A stretch of DNA of 34,767 nucleotides from Verrucomicrobiota bacterium (GTDB taxonomy: Bacteria; Verrucomicrobiota; Verrucomicrobiia; Opitutales; Opitutaceae). The notes beneath the pieces are model-generated. The model was given only the letters and a program-made list of their open reading frames with translations, was not told the DNA's origin and did no database searches. Positions 13,001 to 21,197 of the stretch are shown in pieces (position 1 is the stretch's first letter; each line of letters opens with the position of its first letter). The stretch lies in contig JAGVUB010000043.1 in assembly GCA_019136515.1 (NCBI GenBank), positions 1 through 34,767 on the forward strand. The letters run 5' to 3'. Position numbers and translations under genes: made by a program.

Positions 13001-15986
13001 TGCGGCCACGAGTGCGCTGGCCGGCAAGGCGGTGGTGGCGTTGGCGGCGGGGGAGGCCCACTCGCTGGCGTTGGACAGCGAGGGCCAGGTGGTTGCCTGG
13101 GGATACAATTACTTCGGCCAACTGGGCAATGGATCGACGGGCGATTCGTCCACGCCGGTCGCGGTGAACACTGCGGCGCCCAGTGCGCTGGTGGGCAGAA
13201 CCGTGTATGCCCTCGCCTCCGGTTGTTGGGCTGGCCATAGCCTCGCGCTGGCCTCGCCGGCGGCGATCACCACGGTGGCGACTCCTGCGGCCGGCGCCTA
13301 CAAGGCGGGCGACACGCTCACCTTCACGCTTACCCTCGATGGCGCGGCGACGGTCGACACGACCGGCGGCACCCCGCGCCTGGCGCTCACGATCGGTGCG
13401 GCGACGCGCTACGCGACGTACGATGCGGCATCGAGCACCGGCACCAGTCTGGTCTTCACCTCCACGGTGCAGGCCGGCGACACCGATGCCGACGGCCTCG
13501 CGGTGGCTGGCGCCATCGATCTCAACGGCGGCACGCTGACCGATGTCGGAGGCTGGCCCGTGGCCCTCGCGCTCCCGGCCTACCCGTTGCCGACGATCCG
13601 GGTGGATACGACCGCGCCCGCGCTGAGCGTGGTCACGCTGCTCTCCGATAATGCGCACGACGCGGCGCTGGCGAAGGCCGGCGATACGATCGCGCTGAGT
13701 TTCCGCGCGAACGAAACGCTCCAGACGCCGACTGTGACGTTGGCGGGCGAGTCTGCCACGGCGAACTTCGACAGTGGCACGAACACGTGGACGGCGACGC
13801 GCACCGTCGCCGCCGGCGATGCGGAAGGCGCAGTGACCTTCGCGATCGTGTTTAGCGACGTAGCCGGCAACGCCGGCACGGCCGTCGCCGCGACGACCGA
13901 CTCGAGCGCGGTGACCATCGACTTGACCGCACCGGAGACGACGATCGACAGTGCGCCCGGCGCTTGGACAGGGCCCCTGGTCATGTTTGAGTTCGCGGGC
14001 GAGGATGGCGCGGGCTCCGGGGTGGCCTCGTACGAGGTGAGCGTCAACGGCGCAGCCTTCGCCCCGGCGACCTTCCGGGAATTCTTCAGCGATCTGCCCG
14101 ATGGCCCGTACCTCTTGGCGGTGCGTGCGATCGATGCGGCGGGCAATGTGGACGCGACGCCGGCGGAGCACCGTTGGACGGTGGACACGCTCAAACCGAC
14201 GCTGACTGCGGTGACACTGGTTTCGCGCAACGCAGCCCCGACGCTGGCGAAGGCCGGCGACACGGTGACGTTGAGCTTCCGCGCGAGCGAAATGCTCCAA
14301 ACCCCCACGGTGACGCTGGCGGGCGAGTCCGTCACGGCGAGCTACGACAGTGGCACGAGCACGTGGACGGCGACGCACACGGTCGCCGCTGGCGACACGG
14401 AAGGCGCAGTGACCATCTCGATCGCGTACCGCGACGAGAGCGGCCTGGCCGGCACGACCGTGACGGCGACGACCGACGGGAGCGCAGTGACGATCGACCT
14501 GACGGCACCGGAGACGACAATCGCCGCACAGCCGGCGAACCCGAGTGGGAGCGCCTCCGCTACGTTCACCTTTGGCAGCACGGATGCGACCGCCTCGTTC
14601 GAGGCGAGCCTGGACGGCGCGGCCTACGCCGCAGCGACGAGCCCGGCGACCTTCACCGGCTTGGCCGACGGTCCGCACACCTTCGCGGTCCGTGCGATCG
14701 ACTCCGCGGGCAATGTGGACGCGACGCCGGCGAGCTACGCCTGGACGGTCGCCACAGTCTTCACCGCACCCGTGCCCGACGGCTTTGGCGCTTCCGCCAC
14801 CGGCGGTGCGGCCGGTCCCAGCGTTGTGGCCACCACGGCGGCCGAGTTCGCCACCTATGCGACTTCCGCCGACGCGCAGGTGATCACCGTCGTCGGCACG
14901 CTCGACATCGGCACGGTCGCCGTGGGCTCGAACAAGACCATCCAGGGCGCCGACGCCTCGGCCACGCTCGACGGCTGCCTGAGCCTCACGAATGTCTCCA
15001 ACATCGTCATTCGCGGCCTGAACCTCGCCAACCCCGACGGCACTGCGCTGCGGCTCTCCGGCGCGCGGCGGGTGTACGTCACCCGTTGCAGCTTCCTCGA
15101 CTCGGCGGCGCCGCAGTTCGTCGCCACCGGCTCCGACCAGCTCACGGTCTCCTGGTGCGAGTTCGCCGCGATCGTCGCGGGCCAGTCGGCCGTGCAACTG
15201 GGCGCCGCCGGCGAGGTGACGACCCCGCGCATCACCCTCCATCACAACTGGTGGTCGGCCAACCTCGCCTCGGCGCTGCCCGCCGCCGCCTCGGGTCAGG
15301 TGCACCAGTACAGCAACTACTTGGACGTCACCGGCAACACCACCGGCACGGCGGTTTCCGGCTCCGCGCAGCTGCTCTCCGAGGCCAATGTCTACGTGGG
15401 CACGGCGAACCCGTTGGCCAAGGCCGCCCCGGCCCGGATTCGTGTCCTCGACAACACGTACACCGACAGCCCCGGCACGACCGATGCCGGCACCGACCCG
15501 GTCTTCACGCCGAGCTACAGCTACACGCTGCTCGACCGCAGCGATCTCGCCACGCTCCTGCGCGCACAGGCCGGGAACGTTTCCGGCGCCCGCTACACCG
15601 AGGAGCCCGTCGCCACGGCTTCGATCACCGCCACGGCCACCACGGTCGTCCCCGGCGCCGGCGCGACCCTCACCGCCAGCATCACCGGGGCGACCGCTGC
15701 CGGCCACCAGTGGCGGTTGGACAACGCCCCGATCTCCGGCGCCACGGGCGCGACCTACACGGTCTCCGGCATGGCCGCGGCCCACGCCGGCACGTACACC
15801 GTGGCGGTGTCGCTGGCCAATGGCGACACGGTGGTCAGCACGCCGACCACGCTCATCCTCGGCACGCCGCCCCCGCCGCCGCCCACGCCCACCCCGAGCC
15901 CCGCGAAGGGCGGCGGCGGCGCCTGCGGCCCGCTCTTCGTCCTCGCGCTCGGTCTGCTCGCCGCCCTGCGCCGCCGGCGCGCCTGA
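10017..15986 (+). CDS. Giant secreted mosaic protein: beta-helix, RCC1, PL1-like, Ig
   Basis: A 1,989-residue surface or secreted protein of unknown role. ATG 10017 begins a signal peptide (to about residue 27). Then come a right-handed beta-helix of the polymorphic outer-membrane type (about 30-450) with near-identical GTATLTQTTVSGNSAT repeats from 201; two Ig-like domains (about 460-680); seven RCC1 repeats (about 687-1081) with AWG and GQLG signatures, enough for a full seven-bladed propeller; four or five more Ig-like domains (about 1082-1583); a pectate-lyase PL1-like domain (about 1584-1860); one more Ig domain (1866-1950); a Pro-rich linker; and a tail of Gly-Gly-Cys, hydrophobic helix and Arg cluster (1967-1989). 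The PL1 core motifs GSNKTIQG and HHN (1742-1744) remain, but both conserved arginines after HHN are alanine (1753, 1756). Binding to polysaccharide or cells is more likely than catalysis. Confidence 0.88.
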   Translation: MNCRTVFPRLALSFVLGLFCAGTAAAATRTVTTNTDLGAGSLRQAIADSTSGDTILFALPSGSETITLGSELAISGKSLTVDGANTVVAGGSGTAVTITVPVPGTSPHRVFYLAPGTGNTVALSHLTLCGGSVAGIGLAGKGGVILCNGGALGLDTVTLRDGRAAYGGGLAVEFGAVATLTNCTISGNSAVAGGGLLVNGGTATLTQTTVSGNSATSNGGGLIVVGTATLTQTTVSGNSATYSGGGLYVDRDGTATLTQTTVSGNSATRDGGGLYVDLDGTATLTQTTVSGNSATQSGGGLIVYGGTATLLDTIAIANTAPWGGDDLYIVGTLRAYASWYAGTYGSIATDPVAPNLTTAYTAGDLGALADNGGPTQTHALARTAPAVGAGVLCYRNATDGLYFKGTDALYYKVAADGTLSSFTPSASQLTADRLATDQRGVERNAPVDLGAFQLVRVATAAAPAAGTYKAGATLSFTVTFSDTVAVSTTGGTPRLVLTIGAATRYATYDAAASTDTSLVFTYTVAAGDTDADGLAVASPTIDLNGGTLTDAGGCPVVLALPAYTLPTIRVDTTAPAVATIARTQPGPVTLADTLEWRVTFTEAVAGVDAADFALTPVDGAATATLGTVTAGASAAEYFVTATGVAGVGTLRLDVKASGTGIVDGSANALAAGFTLGQPYTHALGTVPVAWGDNYSGQFGLGSADGAAHPVPALVPRTGALAGKTVVAVAAAGAHSLALCSDGTVAAWGWNSYGQLGNGLTVDSPTPVAVNTSGALAGKKVVALAAGHGYSLALCSDGTVAAWGGNSAGQLGNGSTVDSSTPVAVDTSGALAGKTVVAVAAGLEHSLALCRDGTVAAWGGGYNGQLGNPSLGSPYSSTPVAVDVSGALAGKTVVALAAGCAHSLALCSDSQVYAWGRNDYGQLGDTTTTNSSRPVAVDTSGALAGKTVVAVAAGNEHSLALDSEGQVVAWGYNSAGQLGNPSLGSFDSATPVAVSTAATSALAGKAVVALAAGEAHSLALDSEGQVVAWGYNYFGQLGNGSTGDSSTPVAVNTAAPSALVGRTVYALASGCWAGHSLALASPAAITTVATPAAGAYKAGDTLTFTLTLDGAATVDTTGGTPRLALTIGAATRYATYDAASSTGTSLVFTSTVQAGDTDADGLAVAGAIDLNGGTLTDVGGWPVALALPAYPLPTIRVDTTAPALSVVTLLSDNAHDAALAKAGDTIALSFRANETLQTPTVTLAGESATANFDSGTNTWTATRTVAAGDAEGAVTFAIVFSDVAGNAGTAVAATTDSSAVTIDLTAPETTIDSAPGAWTGPLVMFEFAGEDGAGSGVASYEVSVNGAAFAPATFREFFSDLPDGPYLLAVRAIDAAGNVDATPAEHRWTVDTLKPTLTAVTLVSRNAAPTLAKAGDTVTLSFRASEMLQTPTVTLAGESVTASYDSGTSTWTATHTVAAGDTEGAVTISIAYRDESGLAGTTVTATTDGSAVTIDLTAPETTIAAQPANPSGSASATFTFGSTDATASFEASLDGAAYAAATSPATFTGLADGPHTFAVRAIDSAGNVDATPASYAWTVATVFTAPVPDGFGASATGGAAGPSVVATTAAEFATYATSADAQVITVVGTLDIGTVAVGSNKTIQGADASATLDGCLSLTNVSNIVIRGLNLANPDGTALRLSGARRVYVTRCSFLDSAAPQFVATGSDQLTVSWCEFAAIVAGQSAVQLGAAGEVTTPRITLHHNWWSANLASALPAAASGQVHQYSNYLDVTGNTTGTAVSGSAQLLSEANVYVGTANPLAKAAPARIRVLDNTYTDSPGTTDAGTDPVFTPSYSYTLLDRSDLATLLRAQAGNVSGARYTEEPVATASITATATTVVPGAGATLTASITGATAAGHQWRLDNAPISGATGATYTVSGMAAAHAGTYTVAVSLANGDTVVSTPTTLILGTPPPPPPTPTPSPAKGGGGACGPLFVLALGLLAALRRRRA
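10617..10955 (+). repeat. Tandem in-frame repeats in the beta-helix
   Basis: Four near-identical units start at 10617, 10692, 10773 and 10854, with a partial fifth at 10932. Unit lengths are 75, 81, 81 and 78 bases, always a multiple of three, so copy number can change without frame loss. The first 48 bases of each unit are almost invariant at DNA level, suggesting recent expansion. Confidence 0.9.
12070..13260 (+). repeat. Seven RCC1 repeats with high DNA identity, G11 tract
   Basis: Seven units of about 51-58 residues repeat the pattern VAAWGxNxxGQLGNG, then TPVAV, GALAGKTVVALAAG and HSLALxSDG. Adjacent units share long identical DNA stretches. Unit 4 contains eleven consecutive G at 12586-12596, in frame here. 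The count of seven is that of a complete propeller. Confidence 0.85.
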
Positions 15987-16111
15987 GCCGGTGAGACTCG
16001 AACTCGTCGGCCGTGGCGCCGGCCGTAGCCGCGTGGCACGGTCTCCTGCCGCGTGGGCCGGCGTGCCTGTCCGGGGCGTTGCGACGCCCATGAGGGCGGA
16101 GGAGGCGGAAC

Positions 16112-16177
16112 ACGGGTCGGGGACCCGTAGTCACGGAGGGGCCGAGCCTCCGGTTGTGGCGCCGTTCGTGAGAACGG
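16112..16177. repeat. Cluster of three intergenic palindromes
   Basis: The 15987-16294 gap has no gene. It holds ACGGGTC/GACCCGT (16112-16128), CGGAGG/CCTCCG (16134-16152) and CCGTTC/GAACGG (16162-16177). The first shares its stem with the palindrome at 9819. No poly-T follows, so a classical terminator for the giant gene is not evident, though the hairpins could act in that way. Confidence 0.5.
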
Positions 16178-16294
16178 TGAAGGGCTGGAGGCCGGCGCCA
16201 CGGCGAGCCGCATTAACCGCGCGCCGCACCGGGTGCCGGCGCGCAGTTTTGGTTGGCGGTGGCGCAGGGGGCGCGGAGTTTGCGCGTACCCCGC

Positions 16295-18532
16295 ATGAAC
16301 CATCTCCCCGCCGCCCTACTATCTCTGTGCTGTTGCGCCGCCGCCGTGTTCGCCGCCGACGAGCCCCGGCCGTGCTACCTCGATCCAGCGACGCCGCTCG
16401 ACGAGCGCGTGGAGGACCTGCTGGGGCGGCTCACGCTTGAGGAGAAGCTCGGCCTGGTGCACGCCGACTCGAAGTTCAGCACCGCCGGCGTGCCGCGGCT
16501 TGGCATCCCCAAAATGTGGATGTCCGACGGCCCGCACGGCGTGCGCGAGGAGATCAGTCGCGACAGCTGGCGGCCGGCCGGCCGCACCGACGACTTCGCC
16601 ACGTGGCTCCCGGTCTCGATCGCGCTCGCGGCGACGTGGAACCCCGAGCTCGGCGAGGCCTACGGCGGCGTGATCGCCGCGGAGGCGCGCGCCCGCGGCA
16701 AGCACCTCATGCTCGGGCCCGGCGTGAACCTCCAACGCACCCCGCTCAACGGCCGCACCTTCGAGTACCTCGGCGAGGACCCGTGGCTCGCGGCGCGGAT
16801 GGGCGTGGGCGTGATCCGCGGGATGCAGGCGGGCGACGTGGCCGCGTGCGTGAAGCATTTCGCCCTCAACAACCAGGAGCACGCCCGCGGCACGATCAAC
16901 GTGGAGGTCGACGAGCGCGCACTGCGCGAGCTCTACCTCGCGCCGTTCGAGGCGGCGGTGCGCGAGGCCGGCGTGTGGTCGGTGATGGGCGCGTACAACA
17001 AGTTCCGCGGGCAGCACTGCTGCCACAGCGGCTACCTGCTCAACACCGTGCTCAAGGGCGAGTGGGGCTTCCGGGGCCTCGTCGTCTCCGACTGGGGCGG
17101 CACGCACTCCACCGCCGAGGCGGCGCGCGACGGGCTCGACCTCGAGATGGGCACGCGCGGGCCTTACGAGGATTATTTCCTGGCGAAACCGTTCCGCGCC
17201 GGGATCGAGCGCGGCGAGTTCCCGCTCGCGCTGCTCGACGACAAGGTGCGGCGCAACCTGCGCGTGTTGCTCGCGACCAAGGCGCTCGACGGCCGCTCGC
17301 CGGGCGCGTTGAACACCCGCGCGCACCAGGCGCTCGCGCGCAAGGTGGCCGAGGAGAGCCTCGTGTTGCTCAAAAACTCCGGCGCGCTCCTGCCGCTCGA
17401 TCTCGCGCAGATCAGGCGCATCGCCGTGATCGGTGACAACGCCGTGCGCCTCCAGGCCCACGGCGGCCAGAGCTCCGAGATCAAGGCGTTCCACGAGGTT
17501 TCGCCGCTCGCCGGCCTCGTCGCGTACACCGATGGCCGGGCCGATGTGAATTTCTCGCTCGGCGTGCTCGCGCCGAAGTACCGACGGATGGAGGCGTTCG
17601 ACGTCACCGGCGCGGCCGAGCACGTCGCGTTGCCCGACCGGAAGCTCGACCCCGCCGAACTGCTCGAGCGCGCCGTCGCCGCGGCGCGGGTGGCGGATGT
17701 CGCGATCGTCTTCGCCGGGCTCAACCACGAGCGGCACAACGACACCGAGAGCACCGACCGGCTCTCGCTCGAGCTGCCGTACGGCCAGCCCGAACTCATC
17801 GCGCGGGTCGCCGCAGCGAATCCGCGCACGATCGTCGTGCTTGTCGCGGGCTCGCCGGTGGCGATGGATCCGTGGCTCGAGAAGGTGCCCGTGGTCGTGC
17901 AGGCGTGGTACGCCGGCATGGAGGGCGGGCATGCCATCGCGTCACTGCTCTTCGGCGACACGAATCCCTCGGGCCGGCTCCCGTGCACGTTCCCGCGCCG
18001 GCTGGAGGACACCGCGCCGCACGCCTCCGGGCTGGCGCGCCACTATCCCGGCGAGGCCGGCACCGTGCACTACGACGAGGGCCTGTTCATCGGCTACCGC
18101 TGGAACGATGCCAAGGCCGTCGAGCCGCTCTTCCCGTTCGGCTTCGGCCTAAGCTACACCACGTTCGATCTTGGCGGACTCAAGATCGTCGCCGGCGGCG
18201 AGGCGGGCGCGGTGGCGACAGTCGAGTGCGAGGTGACCAACACCGGCGCGCGCGCCGGTGCCGAGGTTGTGCAACTCTACGTCGAGCCCGTGGCGCCCGC
18301 GGTCGAGCGCCCGGTGCGCGAGCTCAAGGCTTTCGCGAAGGTCGCGCTCCAGCCCGGCGAGCGGCGCCCGGTGCGCCTCACGTTGGCGCCGCGCGCGTTC
18401 TCGTACTACTCGCCCGAGCGGAAGGCGTGGGTCGCCGACGCCGGCGAGTACCGGATCGTCGTCGGCCGCTCGTCGCGCGATCTGCCGCTGCGCGGCTCCT
18501 TCCACCTCATCAACGCCCTCGAAACCCGCTGA
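16295..18532 (+). CDS. Secreted beta-glucosidase-like glycosidase, GH3
   Basis: A 745-residue GH3 enzyme that releases terminal beta-linked glucose (or xylose or another sugar) from oligosaccharides. A signal peptide ends near AAAVFAA. The N-terminal barrel begins LTLEEKLGLVH, carries VKHFALNNQE, and has nucleophile Asp266 in VVSDWGG. The C-terminal alpha/beta sandwich has VLLKNSGALLPLD and the likely acid/base Glu485 in NDTESTDR, followed by LPYGQ. A fibronectin-III-like domain closes the protein (FGFGLSYTTF onward). Length and domain order are those of full GH3 beta-glucosidases. ATG 16295 is chosen for the signal peptide; a longer TTG frame at 16253 is unlikely. It lies 112 bases before the GH9 gene in the same direction. 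Confidence 0.93.
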   Translation: MNHLPAALLSLCCCAAAVFAADEPRPCYLDPATPLDERVEDLLGRLTLEEKLGLVHADSKFSTAGVPRLGIPKMWMSDGPHGVREEISRDSWRPAGRTDDFATWLPVSIALAATWNPELGEAYGGVIAAEARARGKHLMLGPGVNLQRTPLNGRTFEYLGEDPWLAARMGVGVIRGMQAGDVAACVKHFALNNQEHARGTINVEVDERALRELYLAPFEAAVREAGVWSVMGAYNKFRGQHCCHSGYLLNTVLKGEWGFRGLVVSDWGGTHSTAEAARDGLDLEMGTRGPYEDYFLAKPFRAGIERGEFPLALLDDKVRRNLRVLLATKALDGRSPGALNTRAHQALARKVAEESLVLLKNSGALLPLDLAQIRRIAVIGDNAVRLQAHGGQSSEIKAFHEVSPLAGLVAYTDGRADVNFSLGVLAPKYRRMEAFDVTGAAEHVALPDRKLDPAELLERAVAAARVADVAIVFAGLNHERHNDTESTDRLSLELPYGQPELIARVAAANPRTIVVLVAGSPVAMDPWLEKVPVVVQAWYAGMEGGHAIASLLFGDTNPSGRLPCTFPRRLEDTAPHASGLARHYPGEAGTVHYDEGLFIGYRWNDAKAVEPLFPFGFGLSYTTFDLGGLKIVAGGEAGAVATVECEVTNTGARAGAEVVQLYVEPVAPAVERPVRELKAFAKVALQPGERRPVRLTLAPRAFSYYSPERKAWVADAGEYRIVVGRSSRDLPLRGSFHLINALETR

Positions 18533-18548
18533 AGTGCCGCCGCCGAAA

Positions 18549-18620
18549 GTAGGAGCCTGCTTGCAGGCGATCAGCGCTCGGCGAAACCCGGACTCCGGAA
18601 TCGCCTGCAAGCAGGCGCCT
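18549..18620. repeat. Inverted pair of REP-like elements (BIME-like)
   Basis: A GTAG foot (18549-18552) leads into a 21-base arm (18551-18571) that is repeated in inverse orientation at 18600-18620 with one mismatch. Each arm is itself a palindrome (GCCTGC, TT, GCAGGC). The pair could fold into one long or two short hairpins in the GH3-GH9 gap and may influence read-through or mRNA stability. Confidence 0.65.
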
Positions 18621-18644
18621 GCGCTCAGACAACTTTCCCTCCCC

Positions 18645-21197
18645 ATGCACCGCCTCCTTTGCCTCGCCACTGTCATGCTCCTTGCCACGGCCTCCCTCTC
18701 CGCCGCCGAGCCGGCGCAACTCCGCCTCAACGACCTCGAATACCTGCAGATGCCCGGGCTCAACGTGATGCTTGCGCACGACTACTATCCCGAGGGGCAC
18801 CAGGGCGGCGTGGGCTTCATCCTCAACGGCCGGCGCCTCGCCACCAACGGCGATCTCCGCCTCGACCGCACCCCCGGCCAGTGGCAGCCCACCCCGGTCG
18901 TGGGCAAACGCGTGGTCGACCGCGCCACGGGCGAGGTGAGCGTGCACTGCTCGTTCCCCGACGAAGCGAAGAACCGCCAGGGCTTCAACCCGATCGAGTA
19001 CCCGGATCTGAAGTTCGGCTACACCGTGCGCATCCGTCCCGAGGGCGCGGCGTTCCGCATCGTGGTCGACCTCGATGCGCCGCTGCCGGCGGAGTGGATC
19101 GGCCGGGTGGGCTTCAACTTCGAGTTCTTCCCCGGCCTGCTCTTCGGCAAGTCGTTCACCGCCGACAGCGGCTCCGGGATCTTCCCCCTGCAGCCCAACG
19201 GCCCCGGCGTGCTCGACCCCGCGGGCGAGTACCAGCCGGCGCCGCTGGCCACCGGACGCACGCTCATCGTCGCCCCCGAGGACGATTCGTTGCGCACCAC
19301 GATCCGCTGCGACGACGGCGGCACGCTCGAACTTGTCGACGGCCGCGCGCAGCACAGCAACGGCTGGTTCGTCGTCCGCTCCACCGTCGCCGCCGGGGCG
19401 ACGACGAGCGCGATCAACTGGCTCGTCTCGCCGCACGCGTTGCCGGGCTTCCGGTCCGCTCCGGTCGTGCAGGTTTCGCAGGTCGGCTACCATCCGGCCC
19501 AGCCGAAGTGGGCCATCGTCGAGCTCGACCGCACGGATACGCGACGCTTCCCCGTCGTGGTCTCGCGCGTGGGGGCCGACGGTTTGCTCGAGCCGGTGCT
19601 GGAGGCGAAGGCCGAGGAGTGGGGACGTTTCCTGCGCTTCGACTATCTGCGGCTCGACTTCACCGCGATCACCGCGCCGGGGCTGTACGTGGTGAGCTAC
19701 GGCGAAGTGCGCACCCACGCCTTCCGCATCGCCGCCGACGTCTACGCCCGCGGCGTGTGGCAGCCCACGCTCGAGTACTTCCTGCCGATCCAGATGTGCC
19801 ACATGCGCATCAACGACCGCTACCGAGTCTGGCACGGCGCCTGCCACCTCGACGACGCCCGCATGGCGCCGGTTGGCTTCACCCATTTCGACGGCTACGC
19901 GCAGGGACCCTCGACGCTCTGCCGGTTCCAGCCCGGCGAACCCGTGCCAGGCCTCGACCGCGGCGGCTGGCACGATGCCGGCGACGACGACCTGCGCATC
20001 GAGTCGCAGATCGGCACCGTCCACGGGCTGGCGCTCGCGTATGAGGAGTTTCAAGTCGACTACGACGGCACGACGATCGATCCGCTGAACCGTGTGGTCG
20101 AGATCCAGCGGCCCGACGGGAAGCCGGATGTGCTCCAGCAGATCGAGCACGGGCTGGCCACGGTGCTCGGCGGGCGCCGCGCGCTGGGGCGGTTCTACCG
20201 CGGCATCATCGTGCCGACGAAGCGCCAGTACGTACACCTCGGCGAGTTCTCGATGCAGACGGACAACGCCGTCTTCGACCCGAAGGCCGCTCCGGAGCAA
20301 CCGCCGGCGATCGACGGCGGCGTGGCCGGCTCGGCCGACGACCGCTGGGTCTTCACCGAGGACAACCCGTTCCGCGAGTTCCAGACCGGCGCGGGCCTGG
20401 CGGCGGCGGTGCGCGCGCTGCGCGGCTACAACGATCCGCTCGCGGCCGAGTGTCTGGCGTACGCGCAAGAGATCTGGCGCGACACCGACGAGACGAAGGT
20501 GCCGCCGGCGCCGTGGATGAAGGGTTTCCCGAGCCCGCGGATCCAGCTCGCGGTGGAGCTGCTGCTCACCACCGGCTTGCGCAGCTATGCCGAGTACCTC
20601 GTCGCCCAGCGTGAGGCGATCTGCACGAACATCCGCGGCGACAAGGAGCACCCGCGCCGGCCGCGGCTGGCCTGGCTGGTCGGGCGGGCGTTGCCGGCCA
20701 TCGGCGATGCGGCGTTCACGCGAGCCGTGACCGAGGCGGTCCACGCCTTCCGCGCGCAGCAGGCGGAACTGGAGAAACGCACGCCGTACGGCGTGCCCTA
20801 CGAGCCCGACATCTGGGGCGCGGGCTGGCAGATCCAGCATTTCGGCGTGGAGCAGTACTATCTGCATCGGGCGTGGCCGGAGATCTTCCCGCGCGAGGCG
20901 ATGCTGCACGCGCTCAACTTCATCCTCGGCTGCCATCCCGGCGCGAACACCGCGTCGTTTGTCTCCGGCGTGGGCGCGAAGTCGGTGACCGAAGGATACG
21001 GGTTCAATCGCGCCGACCGCTCGCACCTGCCCGGCGGCATCGTCTCGGGCACGGCGCTGATCCGGCCCGATTTTCCGGAGTTGCTCGAATGGCCGTATCT
21101 CTGGCAGCAGACCGAGTATGTTCTCGGCGGCGGCACCACCGACTATCTGTTTCTGGTGCTCGCGGCCGACCGGCTGCTCAATTCCCCCCACCGATGA
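18645..21197 (+). CDS. Secreted endoglucanase-like glycosidase, GH9
   Basis: An 850-residue inverting glycosidase of family GH9, acting on beta-1,4-glucan or a related backbone. The order is signal peptide (1 to about 21), a long N-terminal region without a clear family match (about 22-275), a CelD-type Ig-like domain (about 280-370, with QVSQVGYHPAQPKWAIVE), then the (alpha/alpha)6 barrel. Catalytic Asp444 and Asp447 lie in WHDAGDDD, and the acid Glu824 in WQQTEYVLGG near the end, as expected. LGCHPGANTASFVSG is the conserved GH9 C-terminal block. The N-terminal 250 residues are additional to common GH9 enzymes. Its stop overlaps the start of the next gene (ATGA), so translation is probably coupled. 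Confidence 0.9.
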   Translation: MHRLLCLATVMLLATASLSAAEPAQLRLNDLEYLQMPGLNVMLAHDYYPEGHQGGVGFILNGRRLATNGDLRLDRTPGQWQPTPVVGKRVVDRATGEVSVHCSFPDEAKNRQGFNPIEYPDLKFGYTVRIRPEGAAFRIVVDLDAPLPAEWIGRVGFNFEFFPGLLFGKSFTADSGSGIFPLQPNGPGVLDPAGEYQPAPLATGRTLIVAPEDDSLRTTIRCDDGGTLELVDGRAQHSNGWFVVRSTVAAGATTSAINWLVSPHALPGFRSAPVVQVSQVGYHPAQPKWAIVELDRTDTRRFPVVVSRVGADGLLEPVLEAKAEEWGRFLRFDYLRLDFTAITAPGLYVVSYGEVRTHAFRIAADVYARGVWQPTLEYFLPIQMCHMRINDRYRVWHGACHLDDARMAPVGFTHFDGYAQGPSTLCRFQPGEPVPGLDRGGWHDAGDDDLRIESQIGTVHGLALAYEEFQVDYDGTTIDPLNRVVEIQRPDGKPDVLQQIEHGLATVLGGRRALGRFYRGIIVPTKRQYVHLGEFSMQTDNAVFDPKAAPEQPPAIDGGVAGSADDRWVFTEDNPFREFQTGAGLAAAVRALRGYNDPLAAECLAYAQEIWRDTDETKVPPAPWMKGFPSPRIQLAVELLLTTGLRSYAEYLVAQREAICTNIRGDKEHPRRPRLAWLVGRALPAIGDAAFTRAVTEAVHAFRAQQAELEKRTPYGVPYEPDIWGAGWQIQHFGVEQYYLHRAWPEIFPREAMLHALNFILGCHPGANTASFVSGVGAKSVTEGYGFNRADRSHLPGGIVSGTALIRPDFPELLEWPYLWQQTEYVLGGGTTDYLFLVLAADRLLNSPHR

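Noticed and set aside
12070-13260. Eukaryotic contamination, suggested by RCC1 repeats
   Set aside because: RCC1 repeats occur in many bacterial secreted proteins; base composition, codon use and flanking genes are bacterial and continuous.
14770-15600. Active pectate lyase annotation
   Set aside because: The catalytic Arg and neighbouring conserved Arg after HHN are both Ala and the calcium-binding Asp segment is absent.
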